Below, one piece after another: positions 17,821 to 26,402 of a stretch of DNA of 64,000 bases (positions are counted from its first letter, which is position 1; every line of letters begins with the position of its first letter). The notes under the pieces were generated by a model that searched no databases, had not been told where the DNA came from, and saw nothing but the letters and a program-made list of their open reading frames with translations. The stretch comes from VGSG01 sp040756375 (GTDB lineage Bacteria > Desulfobacterota > Desulfomonilia > Desulfomonilales > Desulfomonilaceae): positions 62,001 to 126,000 of the forward strand of contig JBFLZC010000002.1 of assembly GCA_040756375.1 (NCBI GenBank). The letters run 5' to 3'. Both the position numbers and the translations under genes were made by a program.

Positions 17821-18288
17821 CCGTTTAAAGGTGCGACGCTGCTTCCGAACCAGGGAGCGATCATCCGGAGGTTGCGAGATGCCGGTTCATGAACGGTGAA
17901 TCACTGCTCGCCTTGATGTCTGAGGCACATGGTTCACATCAGGGTTGGCAACAACCCCGGGTTGTGAGGCAATCATCTCCCTGAATTCAAAAACCCTTCT
18001 CAACCTCCCCCCAGCACTATCCCACTACGCGGATGTGCGCATTATCCGGGAAGACTCCCCCACCTATTTTGAAAGATACTTCACCATTGGTTCACGGTCA
18101 ACGTCGGTCTTGGGCTCTGGCACCGCAAGACTTGTCCACAACCTCCGACATCAACCACGATGGCTGGACAGCTGCAACGAATCATGAAAGTCTGCAGGAT
18201 GCGCTGACGAGGACAAGCAGCCTTTGCTCCCGACCAGATTCGGGGACGCCCGTCCTACCAAGAAAGAGCTGCTACTTGCTAGACTTTT
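17821..18288. other. Intergenic region without recognised gene
   Basis: Two short plus-strand frames (17945-18187, 18033-18296) have no ribosome-binding sites and no recognisable composition, so I see no gene in these 468 bases. A dyad centred near 17887 (CCGGTTCATGAACGG on the minus strand) about 130 bases before the hybrid kinase start could be an operator, but no convincing promoter hexamers accompany it. Confidence 0.4.
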
Positions 18289-18876
18289 CTAAATGATGGA
18301 GGCTCGTTCTTCATTGACAACTGGATGAAGATCGCATTCTGCAAATCTGTCAATGAGCGCTTCCGCGCCTTTGTCCATCGCGTATGACAACTCGGCATCA
18401 GTTATCGGTACGACCCACAGAATATCAACCTTTTCGTCGAGAAGTTGAAGCGTATCGAAGTCCTCCTTTTCGAAGAATGGAGGTAAGAAGATGTAGCCTG
18501 TCAAGAACGAAGGCTCTTCTGTTATCGGCATGTTGTCCGACGCGGTGTGCCAGTAATGAAGAAAGCTTCGGTCATCGAAAGGCATGTCAGCCAGGCCCAT
18601 CAGAGCTTTGAGCATCCAATTCTTGGGCTCCCATACATACATAATGAGCTCGGTTCGGGGCGAGACGAATGCGGGAGCATCCGCTGGAACGTCCTGACGT
18701 GCATCGCTCATTCCTCCTGTTATCAGAGTCCAATGCTGGCGGTCTTTGCGAGGAGGGAACCGGTATACGTCGATGTGCGGCACCTTGTCATCGGTCGGGT
18801 GCGCCACAGGCTGGATCAGCGGTCCCAAGAAACGCTGGTAGTGCAACTCCCGGATTAACATTGGGTCGTGTTCCAT
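18289..18876 (-). CDS. SUFU (suppressor of fused)-domain protein
   Basis: This 195-residue soluble protein resembles bacterial suppressor-of-fused-like proteins. Typical features are the segment FPPRKDRQHWTLITGGMSD, then PRTELIMYVWEP, and late in the chain the hydrophobic FLTGYIFLPPFFEKEDFDTL followed by VDILWVVPITDAELSYAMDKGAEALIDRF. Bacterial members have no established biochemical role and often occur beside polymorphic-toxin or immunity genes. Here it stands between signalling genes and the acyl-CoA ligase end of a catabolic operon, with no toxin nearby. ATG at 18876 is the only plausible start. Confidence 0.7.
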   Translation of the reverse strand: MEHDPMLIRELHYQRFLGPLIQPVAHPTDDKVPHIDVYRFPPRKDRQHWTLITGGMSDARQDVPADAPAFVSPRTELIMYVWEPKNWMLKALMGLADMPFDDRSFLHYWHTASDNMPITEEPSFLTGYIFLPPFFEKEDFDTLQLLDEKVDILWVVPITDAELSYAMDKGAEALIDRFAECDLHPVVNEERASII

Positions 18877-18945
18877 GGTAGTCTCGATCGCCCCTTTTGT
18901 GATGTCTTATTATCTCCTACCGGGACCAGGGTTGAACAATTCAGT

Positions 18946-20508
18946 CTATGAGTGATTCTCTTTCAGCACACGTCTTAGAATCTTTCCGGAAGGGCTCCGA
19001 GGGATAGCATCCGCAAAGACCACGCGGCTCAGCTTCTTATACTTAGCCATCCCTGAAGCTGCATACTCAATGATTTGGTCCGGGGAGATACTACCTTCTT
19101 CCTTGAGCACAACGTAAGCCACAGGCACTTCACCCATTTCCGGATGGGGCTCGCCGATCACCGCCGCGTCTCGTATGTCGGGATGTCCCATGAGCACGTG
19201 TTCAAGCTCGGCTGGAGCAATCTGGAATCCCTTGCATTTGATCAGCTCTTTGAGACGGTCCACAATGTACACGTAGCCGTCCTCGTCCTCGCGACCCAGA
19301 TCCCCAGTTCGTAACCACCCGTCAAGGAGCGTGCGAGCCGTAGAGCGCTCGTCATTAAAGTAGCCTTGCATGATTTGAGGGCCTTTGATCCAGAGCTCGC
19401 CGATCTCTCCGACCGGAACGTCCTCAAGGGTTGCCGGATCTATAACCCGATGTTCGGTGAGAGAAACAGGCGTTCCGATGGAGCCGATCTTGATCCTTTC
19501 AATGGGATTGGTGTGCGTGCAGGGTGAAGACTCGGTAAGCCCGTACCCCTGTGTCACCGGTACGCCGGTAAGCTGCGTGAAACGCTCCTGGAGATCGGGG
19601 GCTAGAGGCGCTCCGCCGGTATTAATGTATCGCAGGAAACTCCAGTCCATTCCGGGGACTCGCACATCGTGGGTGAATTCCTGTAGGATGAGCGGGACGG
19701 TGAAAAAGAGTGTCGGCCGGTATTTCTCGAAGAGGTCGAGGAATTCCTCAAGCGGGCGGAAGCGACTCGCAATTACTTGCGTCGCGCAGCCCATGATGGA
19801 AGTCCCCATAAGGACGGTCATGCCGTAGATGTGGAAGAATGGGAGCTGGTTGAGGAATACATCCTCTGGGCGCACTTGATGCGCCTGGACCACCTGCTGA
19901 AGGTTCGACACCAAGTTCGCGTGCGTAAGCATAACCCCTTTGGGCAAGCCGGTGGTGCCGCTAGAGAACGGCAGCACAGCTAAAGTTGATTCAGGATCGA
20001 TACCACGTGAACGGTCCAGCCGCTCGGGGCCTTCAAGGAGCTTCCAGAAAGAGACCATGCCCGCGGGCGGCATCCCGTCCTTTTGCACTACTATTTGAAA
20101 CTTTATTCCCGTCTTGTCAGGCCGAGGTGCCTGTGCCAGCCGGTCATCGGCCGTGATCATGCCTTTCGCAGAGGTGACTTCCAGTTGATGGCTTACCTCG
20201 CGTTCGCCGTAATGGGTGCTCACCGGCACCACGATACCGCCGGCCTTGAGGATCCCATAGAACGAGAGCATGTATTCAACACTGTTCTTGAGCCACAAAG
20301 CAACGCGGTCTCCCGGTTGCACCCCGAGAGCTGCGAGCCCCGCGGCCAATGCGGAAGACAGGTCCTCTAATTCTGCGTACGTCCATTCGCGGCCGTCCGC
20401 CTCGGGCTCAATCACTGCCACCTTGTTCGGGAAGCGTTCCGCGGCTTGACGTAAGGGAAAAGTCAGAGGCTCATCAAGAATATGGATTGGCGGTCGAACA
20501 GACTTCAT
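18946..20508 (-). CDS. Acyl-CoA ligase (AMP-forming), fatty or aromatic acid type
   Basis: This 520-residue ANL-superfamily enzyme has the P-loop-like motif LPFSSGTTGLPKGVMLTH (about 183-200), QGYGLTESS, the hinge region WLRTGDLGREDEDGYVYIVDRLKELIKCKGFQ, and the C-terminal catalytic Lys in PRSPSGKILRRVL. It adenylates a carboxylic acid and transfers it to CoA. It is the last gene of the Liv/beta-oxidation cluster and its ATG overlaps the livM stop by four bases, so it probably activates the acid imported by that transporter. Length and motifs resemble 4-coumarate and medium/long-chain ligases. The true substrate is undetermined. Confidence 0.9.
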   Translation of the reverse strand: MKSVRPPIHILDEPLTFPLRQAAERFPNKVAVIEPEADGREWTYAELEDLSSALAAGLAALGVQPGDRVALWLKNSVEYMLSFYGILKAGGIVVPVSTHYGEREVSHQLEVTSAKGMITADDRLAQAPRPDKTGIKFQIVVQKDGMPPAGMVSFWKLLEGPERLDRSRGIDPESTLAVLPFSSGTTGLPKGVMLTHANLVSNLQQVVQAHQVRPEDVFLNQLPFFHIYGMTVLMGTSIMGCATQVIASRFRPLEEFLDLFEKYRPTLFFTVPLILQEFTHDVRVPGMDWSFLRYINTGGAPLAPDLQERFTQLTGVPVTQGYGLTESSPCTHTNPIERIKIGSIGTPVSLTEHRVIDPATLEDVPVGEIGELWIKGPQIMQGYFNDERSTARTLLDGWLRTGDLGREDEDGYVYIVDRLKELIKCKGFQIAPAELEHVLMGHPDIRDAAVIGEPHPEMGEVPVAYVVLKEEGSISPDQIIEYAASGMAKYKKLSRVVFADAIPRSPSGKILRRVLKENHS

Positions 20509-21494
20509 CTCTTGGCTCCTTCGGCATTCTTCCGCACACGGTTTCCGAACAGTCCTGTCGGCGCCCAGACAATGACAACCGCGAGGAGCAGCCCAAAGAA
20601 GAGCTTGTGCCCTGTTTCAAAAAACTGTTTAAACAGGAATTCGTCCAGGCCGGTGATAACCAGGGCGCCTGCCATAGGTCCGATGAGGGTGCTCATGCCG
20701 CCGAAGAGAGAAGCCACAATCGGCATCACGGACCAGTATCCCTCGAAAGCCGTATCAGGGGAAAGAAAACGCACATAGTGCGCGTAAAAGGCGCCCATTA
20801 CTCCGGTGCACGCGGCAGAAACGGTCAGAGCGATCGCTTTGGTGCGGAATACATTCACTCCAATGCCTGCCGCAGTCTCGTCGTCGCCGTGCACCGCGGA
20901 CATGGCAAGTCCCAGATTCGACCGGCGCAAGAAATAGACCACGAGATAAACTGAGAACATCAGCAACGCCACCACGTAATAGTTCGTGGTTCGGGAAGCG
21001 TAGAAGTCTATCTTGAGGCCTCCTATTTCAAGAGCCGGCAGAGGCGCGATATTCATGATTCCTAGGGAGCCCTCGGTAAGCCAGGTGAGATTCAGCGCAA
21101 GCAGCTTCATGACTTCCGCGAATCCGAGAATGGCCAGGGCGAAGTACGGGCCTCGCAGCCGAAACGCAGGAATGCCGATAATGAGCGATCCCAGACCACC
21201 GAACACCCCGCCTGCCACCAGCCCGAAGTACGGACTAAAACCCCACTTGGTGACAAGAACCGCCGAAGTGTAGGCTCCTATGCCGAAAAAGGCCGCGTGG
21301 CCGAATGAGACCTGACCGCATACGCCTGCGAGGAGGTTCCAGGCAATAGCTACCGCTCCAAGAATGAGCGCTGATACAAAGACGCTCGTGTAATAAGGGT
21401 TAAAGCTAAGCAGGAATGGAAGTACGAGAACAAACCCCATCACAATACAGCCCGCGGTTCTCTCGGATACGAAGGCTCGCGTGAAGTATCCCAT
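20505..21494 (-). CDS. livM: Branched-chain amino acid type ABC permease LivM
   Basis: This 329-residue polytopic inner-membrane permease of the LivM type has IAWNLLAGVCGQVSFGHAAFFGIGAY in its first third and the LAMSAVHGDDETAAGIGVN coupling region that contacts the ATPase. It partners LivH and should use LivG/LivF and the periplasmic binding protein encoded in the same cluster. Its ATG overlaps the last base of the livH stop (TAATG) and its own stop overlaps the acyl-CoA ligase start. Placement with beta-oxidation genes suggests a carboxylic acid rather than an amino acid as cargo. Confidence 0.92.
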   Translation of the reverse strand: MGYFTRAFVSERTAGCIVMGFVLVLPFLLSFNPYYTSVFVSALILGAVAIAWNLLAGVCGQVSFGHAAFFGIGAYTSAVLVTKWGFSPYFGLVAGGVFGGLGSLIIGIPAFRLRGPYFALAILGFAEVMKLLALNLTWLTEGSLGIMNIAPLPALEIGGLKIDFYASRTTNYYVVALLMFSVYLVVYFLRRSNLGLAMSAVHGDDETAAGIGVNVFRTKAIALTVSAACTGVMGAFYAHYVRFLSPDTAFEGYWSVMPIVASLFGGMSTLIGPMAGALVITGLDEFLFKQFFETGHKLFFGLLLAVVIVWAPTGLFGNRVRKNAEGAKR

Positions 21495-22366
21495 TACAGC
21501 CTCCTTCCAAAGAGTCCCGACGGCCGGATCACGAGAATGACGATAAACAGCACAAAGCCAAACAATTCTCGGTACGAAGCGTTGATAAACGTGACTGTCA
21601 GGGCTTCACCAACTCCCAGGATCATGCCGGCAACCAGCAGTCCAGGAATCGACCCGACACCTGCCAAAACCGTCAGGATAAAGGCTTTGACCGTTATATG
21701 CAGACCCGCTCCCGGACTGATATGAGCGAGCATTCCTAGGAGCGGCCCTCCCACGCCTGCCAGCAGCCCGCCTATTGTGAACGCCACCAGATCCACCCGT
21801 TCCACATTGATACCAGCCAGAGCAGCCGCATCACGGTCTATGGCGGTGACTCGTATCGCCATGCCGGTTCGTGACCGGGTGAGAAAGAAATACAACCCAA
21901 AGACCACAGCGAGAGAGATCAAGATGGTAAGGATCTCCGCCACACTCACGTATATCCCGAAAAAGGTGAGGGACTGCTCCATCCACTCCACACCGATATT
22001 GCGTATATCAGCCGTCCACAACTGAAGAAAGAGATTCGCGAGGAAGATGCCGAGGCCAAACGTGAGAATCAGGGTATTAAGCTCGGAACTGGTCCGAATC
22101 CTCTGGAGAAATACCCGGTAACTGACAAAAGCTACAGCTCCGGCCATGCTCGCGGCTAGAGGCAGTGCCAGGAGCGGGTTGACTCCCCATTTGACAAGAA
22201 GCCAATAGGCGATGTAGCCGCCCAGTACCAGGAACTCGCCGTGGGCCAGATTGATGATCCGCACGATGCCGAAAACAAAGGCCAGCCCCAGGCAATAAAG
22301 GGAGTAGTTCACTCCTTCGGCCATACCTGAGAGTAGCGACTGAACAATGGATGTTGCTGAGATCAA
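21494..22366 (-). CDS. livH: Branched-chain amino acid type ABC permease LivH
   Basis: This LivH-type permease has NYSLYCLGLAFVFGIVRI, then INLAHGEFLVLGGY, and RVTAIDRDAAALAGINVERV as the ATPase coupling helix. The frame stays open upstream to an ATG at 22480, but that extension is translated from a palindromic intergenic repeat and is Arg/Pro-rich. The likely start is TTG at 22366, ten bases after AGAGG, which gives about 290 residues, the normal family length, beginning LISATSIVQSLLSG. This is the weakest start call in the transporter. Confidence 0.88.
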   Translation of the reverse strand: MISATSIVQSLLSGMAEGVNYSLYCLGLAFVFGIVRIINLAHGEFLVLGGYIAYWLLVKWGVNPLLALPLAASMAGAVAFVSYRVFLQRIRTSSELNTLILTFGLGIFLANLFLQLWTADIRNIGVEWMEQSLTFFGIYVSVAEILTILISLAVVFGLYFFLTRSRTGMAIRVTAIDRDAAALAGINVERVDLVAFTIGGLLAGVGGPLLGMLAHISPGAGLHITVKAFILTVLAGVGSIPGLLVAGMILGVGEALTVTFINASYRELFGFVLFIVILVIRPSGLFGRRL

Positions 22367-22435
22367 TCTCCGGCTACCTCTCTTACTTGTGAAAGAGCGG
22401 TCTTTGTTTCGAGGTCTAGGGGTTTGGGGGTCAAC

Positions 22436-22541
22436 CCTGTCATTGGGAGGACCCCGGACTCGATCCGGGGGACGAAGCAATCTCCTTTTGGACTAATGGG
22501 AGATTGCTTCCCCCGCTATTCAGCGGGGTCGCAATGACAGG
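22436..22541. repeat. Nested palindromic intergenic repeat between the binding-protein gene and livH
   Basis: Outer arms CCTGTCATTG (22436-22445) and CAATGACAGG (22532-22541) enclose two small GC hairpins (CCCCGGACTCGATCCGGGG, and CCCCGCTATTCAGCGGGG) and a central stem GAAGCAATCTCC (22474-22485) / GGAGATTGCTTC (22499-22510). The whole block folds as one dyad on either strand. It resembles the TGTCATTGCGAGG...GAAGCAATCTC family of interspersed repeats. Its position after the binding-protein stop suggests it could protect that mRNA 3' end. Confidence 0.8.
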
Positions 22542-22604
22542 TTCAGCCTGGACCCGCAGCCCCACGTAACTGAACGGTTACACCCCGAAACCCCAAAACC
22601 CTTG

Positions 22605-23795
22605 CTACTTAGCGCCCCAAGGCACGGCCGGATACACCGCCTCACCCATTTTCCGGTCTTTAGGGAAGATCACCACCTGTTTCCCTTTTTGCGTCTGGAA
22701 CAGGGCCGCGGTGAAGTACTTCGGGTCGCCCTTCTCGTCGAACGCGACTCGTCCCATAGGGCTCATGACGTCCAGGGAACGGAGGGCCTCCCTCGTCTTT
22801 TCCGGACTGTACGATCCGGAGGCCTTTGCTCCCTTCAGAATGGCTTCCAGCATGTACGTGCCCGACAGGTATCCGAGCATGGCGATATACGAGGGTTCCT
22901 CTTTGAATTTCTGCTTGTACGCGGCCACTATAGCGGCTTCTTCTTCCTTAGCTTCTTTCGGAGCAGTCCCGAGCTCCCAGATTGACGTGCCGTAAACGAA
23001 CTCGCTCATTGGGCCAAGTTCTCGCACAAACTCGGGCGTGCCGATTCCCCATGCGCCCACATAAGCCTTCACCGGCAGATTGAGGATCTTTGCGTCCTTT
23101 ATGGTTCCCACATAGTCGGGGAAGTAACCTTCGACGAGCAACACGTCGCACCCTGCGTCTCTAACCTTGAGTAAGAGGGGCTTAAAATTCGTGGTTCCTT
23201 TTTCAAACTTCTCGAAAACAGGAACCTCGACCCCTTTAGCGGTCAGTTGCTCTTTCACTTGCTGAGCAATTTCCGTGTTTGCGGACAGGCTGCTGTGCAA
23301 GATGCCTACTTTCTTGGCTCCGAGCACCTCTTTTATAGTGCCGGACTGGGCCGCGGCATATCCCGGCATGTTATTGAGGCGGAAGAAATTCTTGAGCTTT
23401 TTGGCCGAGAGTTTGGTATCGACCGCACCAGTAGTCAGATAGGGCGTGTCATAACGTTCAGCCGCCTCGGACGCAGGGCCAACCAGGTGGGAGCCGTATC
23501 CACCGACCACCGCATGGACCTTGTCCATTCCCGCGAGTTTTTCGATGGACGCTGCCGCTTTCTGAGGATCGCTCTCGTCGTCGTACACTTTGAGGTCAAC
23601 TTGCACGTTGTGCTTCTTCTGAAATACGTCCACGGCAAGTTGGATTCCATTGACCTGCTCTTGTCCGTGTTTGGCGAGACCGCCTGTCTTGGGCGCCTGG
23701 ACTCCGAGCTTGATGGACCCTTGAGCCCAAGCCGCGGGCAACCACGCAGCAAGAGCGAAAACCAGGAACAACGCCATTATTCTCTTCGCCTTCAT
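22605..23795 (-). CDS. Liv-type periplasmic substrate-binding protein
   Basis: This 396-residue type I periplasmic binding protein has a Sec signal peptide (MKAKRI, hydrophobic core, cleavage after AWA about residue 24). The mature chain starts QGSIKLGVQAPKTGGLAKHG. Typical family segments are VDLKVYDDESDPQKAAASIEKL and the VVGGYGSHLVGPASEAAERY hinge region. It delivers ligand to LivHM. Proteins of this family in catabolic operons bind aromatic or short-chain organic acids as often as amino acids, and the neighbours suggest an acid. It is separated from livH by the palindromic repeat. Confidence 0.92.
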   Translation of the reverse strand: MKAKRIMALFLVFALAAWLPAAWAQGSIKLGVQAPKTGGLAKHGQEQVNGIQLAVDVFQKKHNVQVDLKVYDDESDPQKAAASIEKLAGMDKVHAVVGGYGSHLVGPASEAAERYDTPYLTTGAVDTKLSAKKLKNFFRLNNMPGYAAAQSGTIKEVLGAKKVGILHSSLSANTEIAQQVKEQLTAKGVEVPVFEKFEKGTTNFKPLLLKVRDAGCDVLLVEGYFPDYVGTIKDAKILNLPVKAYVGAWGIGTPEFVRELGPMSEFVYGTSIWELGTAPKEAKEEEAAIVAAYKQKFKEEPSYIAMLGYLSGTYMLEAILKGAKASGSYSPEKTREALRSLDVMSPMGRVAFDEKGDPKYFTAALFQTQKGKQVVIFPKDRKMGEAVYPAVPWGAK

Positions 23796-23869
23796 CTTCC
23801 CGTCTGCTCCTTCCTTGTGTTGTGGGATGTGATTGTTCAGAAGAATAGGTCTCTTCAGCGTTTCCTCTA

Positions 23870-24574
23870 TTACAACCCGAGATAGGCCTCCTTCACGTGG
23901 GCATTCTCCCGTAGAGAAGCTGCCTCGCCCTCAAGCACGATCGACCCTATTTCGAGGATGTACCCGTACACAGCCACGGACAGCGCTACTTGGGTGTTCT
24001 GCTCTATCAGCAGCACCGTGGTGCCCGCGTCCACAATCTTTTCAATCGCTCGAAAAACTTCCTGGACCACGAGCGGCGCCAACCCCAGCGACGGCTCATC
24101 CAGAAGCAGGAGTCTGGGGAAACCCATCAAACCTCTGCCTATGGCCACCATCTGAAGCTCTCCGCCGGAGAGCGTCCCGCATAGTTGGTTCTTCCGAGAA
24201 GCCAGATGAGGAAACAGCTCGAACACGTACGAGAGCTGCTCCTCTATTCTTGACTGGTCGTTGATGAGGTACGCCCCCATCTTCAGGTTCTCTTCAACCG
24301 CGAGCGGAGGCCATAAACGCCGCCCCTCCGGAATCATGATCAGCCCCATGCGCACGATCTCGTGCGGCTTCTTGCCCCGAAGATCTGTGCCGTCGAACGC
24401 GATGCGCCCAGAAGCCGGACTCACCAGCCCGGTTATGCACCTGAGAAGGGTTGTCTTGCCCGAACCGTTCGGGCCGAGAATGCAGGTTATGGCACCCTGG
24501 GCAGCTTGAAACGATACCCCTGAAATCACGTGAGCGTCACCGTAGCGCACGCTAAGGTCCTTCACCTCAAGCAT
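23870..24574 (-). CDS. livF: Liv-type ABC transporter ATP-binding protein LivF
   Basis: This 234-residue ABC ATPase has Walker A GPNGSGKTT (34-42), signature LSGGELQMVAIGRGLMG, Walker B RLLLLDEPSLGLAP, and the LivF-typical tail VLLIEQNTQVALSVA. ATG at 24574 is chosen eight bases after GGAGG; a longer frame would overlap livG much further and adds residues unlike LivF. It overlaps the livG stop by eight bases. It pairs with LivG to energise the transporter. Confidence 0.93.
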   Translation of the reverse strand: MLEVKDLSVRYGDAHVISGVSFQAAQGAITCILGPNGSGKTTLLRCITGLVSPASGRIAFDGTDLRGKKPHEIVRMGLIMIPEGRRLWPPLAVEENLKMGAYLINDQSRIEEQLSYVFELFPHLASRKNQLCGTLSGGELQMVAIGRGLMGFPRLLLLDEPSLGLAPLVVQEVFRAIEKIVDAGTTVLLIEQNTQVALSVAVYGYILEIGSIVLEGEAASLRENAHVKEAYLGL

Positions 24575-25400
24575 ATTGTTGACCTCCGAGGTATGCTTCG
24601 ATGACCCTCGCGTCTTCGACCGCGTCTCGCGGAGTGCCGTCAAATATGAGCTGCCCGAAATTGAGGACCAGTATCCTTTGACAGACTCCCATGATCGCCC
24701 GAAGATTGTGCTCGATCATGAGGATGGTTACTCCGTGCTTCTCATTGAGCGATCGGATAAACGGGAGCGCTTCGTGAATCTCTTTCGGGTTGAGTCCGGC
24801 AAGCACTTCGTCAAGAAGCAGAAGCTTGGGACGCGTCGCGAGAGCCCGGGCCACTTCCAGCCTTTTTCGCTGGGGAAGACTCAGCGACGGCGGATGCTGG
24901 CCTGCGAGGGGAGTAAGCCCAGTGGCCCGCAGCACCTCCTCAACGTCACTGTGAATCTCTTGGTTAGATCGCCTGTCCTGTTTCCCGAAGACCGCCGCGG
25001 CCTTCACGTTCTCGAACACGGTCATTTCAGGAAAAGGACGCACCACCTGGAAGGTCCGAGCCATCCCCAGGTGGCACAAAGTATCCGGACGTAAGCCCAA
25101 AATTGGAGCGTCTTCAAAGAAGATCTCTCCCGACGTTGCGGGCAGAAAGCCGCTGAGCAGGGCAAACAAGGTGGTCTTTCCCGCTCCGTTGGGGCCGATA
25201 ACCCCCACGATCTCTCCTTGCCTGACCCGGAAGGTCACCGAAGCCACCGCTCGCAAGCCTCCGAAGTGCTTGGAAAGATCTCGAACTTCGAGCAGGGGTA
25301 CCTCCGTGGCGGGATCATTCACGCCGGCACTGGGGGCAAGAGCCGATCCTACCCCTCTAGCCTCGACTTTCGGGCGTTCTTCATCAGAACGGCTTTCCAT
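24567..25400 (-). CDS. livG: Liv-type ABC transporter ATP-binding protein LivG
   Basis: This 277-residue ABC ATPase has Walker A GPNGAGKTT (69-77), the degenerate LivG signature LSLPQRKRLEVARAL, Walker B KLLLLDEVLAGLNP, and TILMIEHNLRAIMGVCQRI. About 30 residues precede the usual family start (LLEVRDLSKHFGG), so translation may begin a little downstream, although no better start codon is evident. It is the first transporter gene after the enoyl-CoA hydratase, with a 214-base gap in which no gene is seen. Confidence 0.92.
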   Translation of the reverse strand: MESRSDEERPKVEARGVGSALAPSAGVNDPATEVPLLEVRDLSKHFGGLRAVASVTFRVRQGEIVGVIGPNGAGKTTLFALLSGFLPATSGEIFFEDAPILGLRPDTLCHLGMARTFQVVRPFPEMTVFENVKAAAVFGKQDRRSNQEIHSDVEEVLRATGLTPLAGQHPPSLSLPQRKRLEVARALATRPKLLLLDEVLAGLNPKEIHEALPFIRSLNEKHGVTILMIEHNLRAIMGVCQRILVLNFGQLIFDGTPRDAVEDARVIEAYLGGQQYA

Positions 25401-25614
25401 GAGTCCTCAACTGAGTGGTGATATGCCGGACGACCTTTCGGCCCAATACGTGACCGGCGAAGCGAACGGACCGTCTGCGCCGGATAAGAAACAACGGAAG
25501 AGCAGAGCAGCGATTCATCGCGCTCGATAAGAAGGCGCGATGAATCACGGTCCTACTTTATATCGAATTCACGCGGCCATTCAACCAAAACCCGGTGCCG
25601 CGCGAAGAGCTCGG

Positions 25615-26394
25615 CTACCGATATCGGAACTGGGGCTTTCTCTTTTCGATAAAAGCCCGTGCGCCCTCTTTCATGTCTTCGGTGGTGGTCAAGCCTGCCC
25701 AGAAGTCCGCTTCTGTTTCCAATGCGTACGGCAGCGGCAGGTCCCGCGCACGATTGATCACCTTTTTTGCCGCAGCCACCGCGAACGGGCCCTTGGTAGC
25801 TACGGTGGCGGCAAGTGCCAGGGCTTCATCCAGGACTTTACCCGGCTCAGTCACCTTCTCGATGAGGCCATAGCTCAATGCTTGCTCGGCACTGATCATG
25901 GCGCCGGTAAAGACAAGCTCTTTGAGACGCCCGATCGGGACATACTGCAACGTACGGCAACAGCCTCCGTTGCCGGGAAATACCGACAGGTTGACCTCCG
26001 GAAAGCCCAGCTTGGTCGCTGGATCCGCATACCGAATGTCGCATGCCAAGGCCAGCTCCAGCCCGCCCCCGAGACAATACCCGTGCAACGCGGCGATGAT
26101 CGGCCACTCAAAATTCTCGAGAACCGCAAGAATTTCGTGGCTGCGCTTTGATCGCTTCCTGGATGACACAGGTTCAAGCTCGAGAAAAGTCTTGATGTCT
26201 GCGCCTGCGGCAAACGCTTTGCCCGCGCCCGTGAGCACCGCAGCCCGTATCTCTTCTCGCCGTTGATCGAGTTCTCCGAAAACCGCTGCCATAGCTTCAC
26301 GAGTGGGCATGTCCAGAGCATTCATAGGTGGGTGATCGATGGTAACCACCGCTATCTGATCCCTGATCTCGTACCGTGCCAACGACTCAGTCAT
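25615..26394 (-). CDS. Enoyl-CoA hydratase/isomerase (crotonase) family protein
   Basis: This 259-residue crotonase-fold protein has the oxyanion-hole segment GAGKAFAAGADIKTFLE and the second glycine-rich loop ALHGYCLGGGLELALACDIRYA. The position of the first catalytic Glu in the FPEVNLSVFPGNGG loop is compatible with hydration. It would hydrate 2-enoyl-CoA to 3-hydroxyacyl-CoA, between the acyl-CoA dehydrogenase and the 3-hydroxyacyl-CoA dehydrogenase encoded in the same cluster. It starts at ATG 26394, after GAGGGG and only eight bases from the thiolase stop. Confidence 0.9.
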   Translation of the reverse strand: MTESLARYEIRDQIAVVTIDHPPMNALDMPTREAMAAVFGELDQRREEIRAAVLTGAGKAFAAGADIKTFLELEPVSSRKRSKRSHEILAVLENFEWPIIAALHGYCLGGGLELALACDIRYADPATKLGFPEVNLSVFPGNGGCCRTLQYVPIGRLKELVFTGAMISAEQALSYGLIEKVTEPGKVLDEALALAATVATKGPFAVAAAKKVINRARDLPLPYALETEADFWAGLTTTEDMKEGARAFIEKRKPQFRYR

Positions 26395-26402
26395 GATCCC
26401 CT

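Noticed and set aside
22451..22470. tRNA T-arm-like sequence ACTCGATCCGG
   Set aside because: It is one arm of a short hairpin within the palindromic repeat and has no acceptor or anticodon arms around it.
22367..22480. 38-codon N-terminal extension of LivH from an ATG
   Set aside because: It is encoded partly by the palindromic repeat and is unlike LivH; a TTG with AGAGG upstream fits the family length.
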